Notes under the pieces: generated by a model
What the model was told of the DNA's origin: nothing
Databases searched by the model: none
The model's input: only the letters and a program-made list of their open reading frames with translations
Translations under genes and position numbers: made by a program
In this document: piece by piece, positions 57,912 through 64,000 of the stretch
How positions within the stretch are numbered: the first letter of the stretch is position 1
Layout: every line of letters starts with the position of its first letter
DNA from: Costus lasius
Taxonomy: Eukaryota > Streptophyta > Magnoliopsida > Zingiberales > Costaceae
DNA: 64,000 nt
NCBI GenBank assembly: GCA_027563935.2
Contig: JANVAS020000222.1
Coordinates: 5,766,001-5,830,000, forward strand
Direction: 5' to 3'

Positions 57912-59807
57912 ATTATCGAAAAGAACACGGAGAAAATATCAGAGAGGAAATCGGGACGAGGGGTTCATCTACTTTAATTTCTAATGACTAGATTAAGATA
58001 AGTATTTATCAATCTAATTCTATTATGGTAAAGGTAAAATTTACTTTATAAATAAATTGTCTCGCTCTCGCGCAGACAATCATACAAAGAACCGATCCCC
58101 ACTCTCGCGCAAGATCTATTCAATGCTGAAAATAAGTAAACCATCAGCTAAGAACTCAAGGATCACTCTCGTGCATCCGAATTCTAGGTTGATCACCTCA
58201 AGTGGAAACTCAAAGATCACTCTCGTGCATCCGAGTCTCAACACTAGTTTTACTCAAGGGTTTCCAATGACTCGATACTCAATCTCTTGCAATATCAAAT
58301 CAAGTCTACACATTAACTCAATCCAAAGTATCAGAAATTCAACAAGGCATTATAGCTCTCTGAAAATCATAATTGGAAGAACAACCTAATCTCTTACGGT
58401 AGTTCCAAACTCAATAATTCCTAGGGTTCCGAATTTCAAACAATCAACCTCTCGATCTATTTTGCAAAATTCTAAAACATGCTAATATTTAAGACACAAA
58501 GGAGAATTAAAGAACAATCAATCACAAGAGTAAAATTATCATTATAAAATCAGTTTGACAAAATTAGCATTTTCTAGCCATTAAGAAACAAAGAGATTAC
58601 ACCCCCATGTCCCATAAAAAGATTAAGCTACCATGATGAAAGGATTATAATAAAACATGTTCTCAGAGTGATAAGGAATCAAAAAGAGGGAAGAAAGATT
58701 ACAAAACAGGGCTGTAATGAAATTACAGCCCGTAATTTGCTTTGAACAGTGTCGTCACCACTATTGTGTCAATTTCTCCTTCAATTCAACTCTGAAAGCT
58801 CTAGAACTTGAGGTGCATGTTCTCCTTCACTAGATGAAGCTCTCTATCAAAAATCGTGGCCGGAGGTGGTCTATAGGTGGAGAACCGATGAACCCTAGCA
58901 ATTCCACTTCTCCCTCAATTTCTCCATGGATTCATGATAAAATTTGTTTCTTTTCACTTTCTGTGTTTTCTCCTCTTAAAGACGAGTCCACCGCCTCTTT
59001 TGGATCTCAATTTGGAGGTCTGGATCAAAAGATATGGTCTTTGCAAGTATCAGGCGGAAAAATCAGAATTCTGAGTTCCAAAATACGGCACCGTGACGAT
59101 TCATACGGCAGTGCCGTATTTCATTATGTGAGTTCCTGACAAAAATTACGGTTCCGTGAGAGTTTTTCTCCAAAATACGACAGTGCCGTATTCTTGCCAA
59201 ATCCTTCTGGTCAGAATTGATAGAAAATACGGCACTGTGAAGATTCATACGACAATGCCGTATTTGTGCCAAAACTTTCTAGTTAAATTCGTTCAATTAT
59301 ACGGCACCGTGTACACGTCCACGGTAGTGCCATATTTTTGCTGAACTTTTCTGTTCTGGATCGCCAATAAATACGGTACCATGTACTTCTACACGGCCAT
59401 GCCATATTCTCGCTTAGGTCTTCTAGATGAAATCAGCGCAAAATACGGTACAGTGATCATTCTGGGACAAAATACGACAGCACCGTATTTTTGTTTGGTT
59501 GAAGGAGGTGAAATACGGTACCGTGTATATTTACACGGCAGTGCCATATTTTTGCTAGAAGAACCTTTTTGAGTTGAAATTTTATGGGTAGGCTCCTCTT
59601 GATTATTAGAACTCATTCATGCATTGATATTGCTCGAAAACTAGTGATAATGATGCCTTTTTACCTGAAATTGATTAAAAACCAAAGATTGTGTAGATTC
59701 CGAAGTATTTGGTAAAAAAGGGTATAAAAGCAAGGTAAAAGAGTAAGACTATGACTCAAAAGACTACCAAATAAGTATGAAAAACACTATGAAATTTGGA
59801 GTCATCA
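57912..59807 (-). repeat. Ath 5' LTR, fragment 3 (main part)
   Basis: Starting with TSD ATTAT, this continues the Ath LTR to its outer end GTCATCA. Positions 58297-59807 match 1-1508. A few short GAT-CACTCTCGTGCATCCGA repeats occur near 58150-58230. The hairpin array lies at 59079-59553. Confidence 0.85.
59079..59553. repeat. Hairpin array in the Ath 5' LTR
   Basis: This is the counterpart of 781-1254 with the same seven units. Mutations hit different CG and CHG positions in the two copies; for example, a unit reading TGTGTCGTATT on the left reads CATGCCATATT on the right. Confidence 0.8.
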
Positions 59808-60746
59808 ACCTCCATCCCAACCCAGTATGTATTTCACTACTGAGTGGGAGTGGAATGTATATCTTGAACATTATGAAGATAACATATAGTACACTGCACT
59901 TGTCTTAGAGTGCATGACCCTAGAGGTCAAGGTTGATTGTGATGAGATGGGGATTTATGATCTTATCATAAATCTCAAAGGTCTCCTCACGCCATGCTCC
60001 ATAGACAAAGATCAGGAGAGTTATGTTGGATCTTCAGAGTGTATACCTGAATCTGAGAATGACCATGGTTCTGTTTCTTCGAAGCTAATACTTCAGAAGA
60101 CTGGGAATGCATGGGTAGTTTGAAGAGAATTGAGGCCCAAGAAGAGCATGGCAAAGAAGAAGGGATGTAATCCATCCGCTTCAGGTATTGTGTTACCGAG
60201 GTCTCTATGTCTACTTCTTATTCATGGGTACTGGGTACCGCATGTGAGGCTCACATATGTTTTACATGTGCAGGAGCTCAAAAGAAGTAGGATGATAAGG
60301 CTTGGTGGGATCGACTCTCGGGTCAAGGACGGAGCATTGGATGCTGCTGATATCATCTCACTGCCTTGAAGACTTTATCTAGAACTTTGCTATTATGTAT
60401 CAGCTTATGTATTAGAACATCATTCCTTTTGGAAAGGACTTCAGTTTGAAATAATAAATGATATTTTTCTGAGATGTTCTATTAAAGTGATACAGATGAT
60501 AATAATTTTTAGCTCTATGTGTAACATGAGATTAGATCCAATGATTCAATCAACACACACTTATAGCATTGTCTCTTGAGCCATAGAACAATGGCCACAT
60601 CCAAAGGTTCATGGACTGTTGGGATCATTATCCTTTCAGGATTATGATACATGTGAGCCTTGTTCAAAGGAACAAAGTGACAGATGCTGCCTTCACAATA
60701 AAGGGTGGAAGGGTTAGTGGCTTGTGGATCTATTACACAGCAATGT
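59808..60746 (+). pseudogene. AngOld: decayed Angela-like gag-protease-integrase fragment
   Basis: The translated pieces line up in order with Ang gag and pol. PPSQP and VYLEHYEDNI match the middle of gag. The frame from 59914 (MTLEVKVDCDEMGIYDLIINLKGLL) follows the gag segment MTPPLQ through NLKMLY. The protease site is degraded from LDTAC to LGTAC near 60227. Next come QELKRSR, then a part resembling HGLLGS and DTCKAC (CEPC here), and finally LLHSNV, where integrase would show LIHSDV. There are stops and frameshifts throughout, and the C-terminal gag with the zinc knuckle is not visible. It is the target of both Ath (left) and Ang5 (right). Confidence 0.72.
60742..60746. other. Left target-site copy of Ang5 (AATGT)
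   Basis: These are the five bases before the Ang5 LTR. The right copy should follow the 3' LTR outside the window. Confidence 0.6.
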
Positions 60747-62437
60747 TGTTGGGGTATGCCCTTAAGGCTAATGTTTGAGGCCTTGGGATTGTATCAGTAT
60801 CATGTGATAAACTTTTATGTTTATAAAGGCATGGTTATTATTCAGTTTCTTACATTGTCTGCTGCAATAAATGTACTTCTGAATAATGTCTCAAAGCTGT
60901 TCAGCTAGGCTGACATGCAGTTATGTCCTTAGTCAAGATATCTTGGTGAACATGAGACAGCCTTGATATGGTTAAGACTAATATGTGTTCTAATCTTATA
61001 GGATGCTTCGAGCATGGAATAAGATGTAGACTCATGGGTACATTGGATGTACTGGACAGACCCTACTAGGTTATTCAATTGCTTGTCACAATGTGAATAA
61101 TCCTTGATTGTAACAAGTGGCACATTTCCTCTGACTTGAGATCACTTGTGTTTTCTAAATGATGATTGTCATTGTTTTGAGGTAGTTCAATATCATTTGA
61201 AACATAATGGTTATAGACTATCTTGGATGGTGAGCTTGAGTCAGGTTAGGGCACTAGTGATAGACATAGGATTGCCGTCTCCTTGTTTAAGGAGTGTGAT
61301 GTTCTAAAGGGGCCCCCTGGATGAGATGATTGAGAAAGTGTATGGCCATACCTAGATGACTATGTTCATCTGATCTAATCATGCTCATCATATTGGAGTT
61401 ACAGGCTTGACATGCTTGTCCAATAAGAACATCCAGTGGCAAAGGAATTATGCATGCCTGGTGAATTGGATTCACACTTGTGCTGTATTTTGGGTGTAGT
61501 CTTGGAAGACTCTTTCCTTTCTATCGGGAGACAGTGATGTGTTGCTAGATACCCCTCACTGATCGTGATGACGTGAGTTATCGTTACCGACATTTAAAGG
61601 AAACCCTCAGGGTCGTACAATTTGATGATATGGCTTACTTAAGTCAGATCGTGTGGACTGAATTGTTTGGGTTCAGTTTAAAGGGATCTTAATATCTGAT
61701 TGTAAGTGAGATCTGGTCTGATCATGTTTGATTGATTAGGGCTTGAGATCGGTAAGCTTCGATTGAGAGAATGGATGCTAGATCGGTGAGATCAGGAGCA
61801 TCAAGAGATTAACGGTCAGATCTTAAGCCTTAGGGGTTTATTATGATCTGGACTGATTGCTTGGTTTATTTGGTTATTGAACCAAAGTCAAGTGAATCGG
61901 CTCAATGGATGAGCGCATGGTTCAAGGGTGAATTGGATTTGCGATTGGGTAAACCCATGATCGCAACTTGAGAAGTGACTTGCTATTTTTAGATAGCACT
62001 TCTTCTCATCGTGGCCATGTCTCACGATAGCCTCCATTCACGCCTCTCCTCTTGGTTCGTCGCTAGCTCTAGTTCTTGACGAGAGTTCACATTTTCGTGT
62101 GAGGTGGACGACAAGGAGAAAAGACGCCAAGCAAGAAAGAACTCTCTCTTCCCTTCAAGCGATCAAGACACCTTGGACGATCCTTGCTAGCACAAGGAGC
62201 ATCAAGGAAGGAGCGCATCTTCATCTTGTGTGCGAGACTTTGGAGAAGAGGCGCTTGCATCTTTTGCTTCCAAGATGCCATCTAGAAATGGCTATGGTAT
62301 GAATCGTTTTCATTCAATCAGAATTTTATAAGTTGATCATAATGCATGCAAAGATCGTAGAAACCCCTTTCCGTTGCATCTTAACCTCCATATGCGCCTA
62401 TAGGGTTTCGCCCCCCCTTAGGTTAAGGGACCCTTCA
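60747..62437 (+). repeat. Ang5 5' LTR
   Basis: This 1691-bp LTR starts TGTTGGGGTATGCCC. The candidate mini-exon ATGGCTATG is at 62288-62296, followed by GTATGA. The terminal hairpin is CCCCCCC-TTAGGTTAAGGG. The end is fixed by the following primer site. Confidence 0.9.
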
Positions 62438-64000
62438 ATTGGTATCAGAGCCAAGTTAATGCATGTTTTTATGATTGCTTAAATGTTTTGTGATCCATGG
62501 GTGCCATTGTATGCTTAGATCTAGAACATGCGAAAATGTACATGTTATGTTGCTTCTTGCGAACCTTAAATATGTATTTCCTTTGCGCATGTTTGTAGGC
62601 GCATCTTAGGTTTTTTCAAAAAACTTATATCTTGCGCGACTCTCATTAGATCTAAGAGGCGCCTGCTTTAAACCCTTAGACGGGTTATTAGGGTTGAAGT
62701 CATCCTCTAGGTTCGATCCAACTGGTCTGATCAGACTATCTGACAGCCTAGATGGGTCGACCAGATAGCACCTGTGCGCAAGCACAAGGTGGCTATAGGT
62801 CGACTGCATCAAAGGCGTGTAGCGATACCTGATTGAGACAACCTATGAACGCACATGAGTTAGGCCCGGGGTCACACCCGCTTGCCAGACCTCATTGTGG
62901 TCATTCAGCCCTTGCGCATGCATGGTTGACCATTAGGTCGACTCAAGTCAGTTAGGACTTGGTGCATGCAAGGGCAGTGGATCTGACTAGGCTGGATGAG
63001 TGGATCCCTAATAATGGACCGTCGTAAGGCAGCAGGGCAAATAGGGAAAAATAAAATTAATCTCAATGGGGTTTTTTCAAAATTTTATTTTTCATGATTG
63101 GATCACATGCTAATTGGATACCATATGTATGTTTATTTAATCTTATGTGGGCTGCCCGTTTAATGTGTGCTGTGCTGGGGCCTGCGTGCCTAGAATTTTA
63201 TTGTAAATTAATTCTTATTTTTGTGATCTGCGAATCACAGTTTAATTAATTTATAAAATGTTATTGACCTGCGAGTCAATCTTGTCTAGATAGATTAATT
63301 TGTAAATTAGTCAGACAAGAGCACAGAGCACACTTGGCAGTGGCGCATGCAGCAGTGGCTTGACCAGGTGGGAGGTCCAGGGTTCGACTCTGGGACCAGG
63401 CGCATTTACCCTGGTAGGTGCACCTGAGCTGCAGATGGCGCTTGGGCCCTGGGTTGGGCCAGATGAGCAGCAAAAGACCCATGAAGAAAAGCAAGTGAAG
63501 ACTTAAGTTAATTAAGGTCTTACTTAGGCTATGGGCTTTTACCACATAAGATCCATGCTTTCTTTTATTGTTTAAATAAGTAGAACAGCATGATTTATTT
63601 ATCTTCTGCTATCACCATAGGAATTGCATGATAGTGAAGAAGATAAAAGACCGTTAAAATCCAACGCTAAAATATCAAGCTCGTAAGCCTTCTGACGCGA
63701 AACCTCACTGTTCTGACTATCGTTGGAGCCGTGTTGTACCCACTCAGTGGGCACGTCCTTCTATCTTCAGACGGTGCGGGATTACACCTGCGTGTTACAG
63801 AGAAGGGATTTATCGCTTCTCGTTGCTCAGCATAGCACGTGGTGGTCCAGGGAGTAGGTTGGGTCAGCTTAACCATGTAGGCTACATATGTGGCGCATAT
63901 GGTAGCACATGGAGGCAGCCATCTGTGGGGTCAGAGATTGTGTTGTACCAACTCAGTTGGCACAGTCTGCTTGATTGCCCAGATGAAGGGGAATCGCACG
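62438..64000 (+). other. Ang5 leader, incomplete
   Basis: This noncoding leader is similar to that of Ang1, with the tRNA-like module at 63342-63405 and both palindromic hairpins near 63734 and 63944. The gag start and splice acceptor would lie beyond the window. Confidence 0.7.
62440..62451 (+). other. Ang5 primer-binding site
   Basis: TGGTATCAGAGC lies two bases after the LTR. Confidence 0.9.

Larger units (their letters stand above)
1..59807 (-). mobile_element. Ath: Athila-like Ty3-gypsy element, degenerate, hosting most other insertions
   Basis: The two ends are copies of one LTR: positions 1-1508 match 58297-59807. The right LTR starts at 14803 and is split by Ang2, the duplicated block and Tek1. 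Read on the minus strand the order is 5' LTR, tRNA-Asp-type primer site (14779-14796), leader split by Ang1, gag (5420-4434), protease (3959-2916), noncoding DNA and 3' LTR. No reverse transcriptase, RNase H or integrase is visible, so the copy cannot move by itself. Gag and protease carry stop codons. The LTRs differ by about 5 percent over the first 660 bp compared by eye, which makes this much older than its inserts. The left end and left TSD are outside the window; ACCTC (59808-59812) is the expected right TSD. Assignment to the Athila group rests on the gag and protease motifs and the primer site. Confidence 0.8.
60747..64000 (+). mobile_element. Ang5: Angela element, 5' part only (runs off the window)
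   Basis: The LTR, primer site and most of the leader are visible. The window ends in the conserved leader block before gag. Its LTR ends GGGACCCTTCA and its leader has the tRNA-like module. It is inserted in AngOld integrase. Confidence 0.9.

Overview
The window is plant nuclear DNA, almost certainly angiosperm heterochromatin or intergenic space. It is built entirely from LTR retrotransposons inserted into one another. I see no host protein gene, no rRNA or tRNA gene, no CRISPR array and nothing bacterial. The species cannot be named from the sequence. Three lineages are recognisable: Ty1-copia elements of the Angela (BARE-1-like) lineage, a chromovirus of the Tekay/Del lineage of Ty3-gypsy, and an Athila-like Ty3-gypsy element. 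Lineage names rest on my memory of protein motifs, LTR ends and primer-binding sites, not on a search.

Names used below: Ath (Athila-like, minus strand, the frame of the whole window), Ang1 to Ang5 (Angela copies, all plus strand), AngOld (a decayed Angela relative), Tek1 (Tekay element, minus strand) and TekS (solo Tekay LTR, plus strand).

Layout: Ath spans position 1 (cut by the window edge) to 59807. Its 3' LTR is 1-1508, followed by a short internal region with only gag and protease remnants (2916-5420). Ang1 (5501-14625, TSD CATGC) sits in the Ath leader. The Ath tRNA-Asp-type primer site is at 14779-14796 and its 5' LTR starts at 14803. That LTR is split by two insertions. The first is Ang2 (14884-33193, TSD AGAAT), which itself contains Ang3 (18401-27534, TSD TCCTG). 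The second is Tek1 (45894-57911, TSD ATTAT), whose left LTR received Ang4 (TSD TCATA). The Ang4 leader in turn received TekS (35591-38767, TSD GCTCC). The segment 31625-44270 is a tandem-duplication unit whose first 3751 bp recur at 44271-48021 with a constant offset of 12646 bp. This explains the second copy of the Ang2 LTR end, the Ath fragment, the Tek1 LTR start and the Ang4 LTR. Ath itself lies in AngOld, whose decayed gag-protease-integrase reading continues at 59808-60746 until Ang5 (60747 to the window end) interrupts it. The deepest stack is AngOld > Ath > Tek1 > Ang4 > TekS.

Relative ages from LTR pairs compared by eye: Ang3 (about 2 differences in 1685 bp) is youngest, then Ang1 (about 4 plus one indel in 1690 bp), then Tek1 and Ang2 (about 0.5 percent), while Ath is much older (about 5 percent over 660 bp). 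The nesting order agrees with these ages.

The observation I find most interesting is a likely LTR-to-leader intron shared by the Angela copies. A nine-base coding segment ATG-GCN-(A/T)TG followed by GTATGA lies near the end of every Angela LTR. A pyrimidine-rich TAG lies 21 bases before the usual gag ATG in every copy whose gag start is in the window. Splicing these would put the LTR start codon in frame with gag and remove the primer-binding site, giving separate translated and genomic RNA pools.
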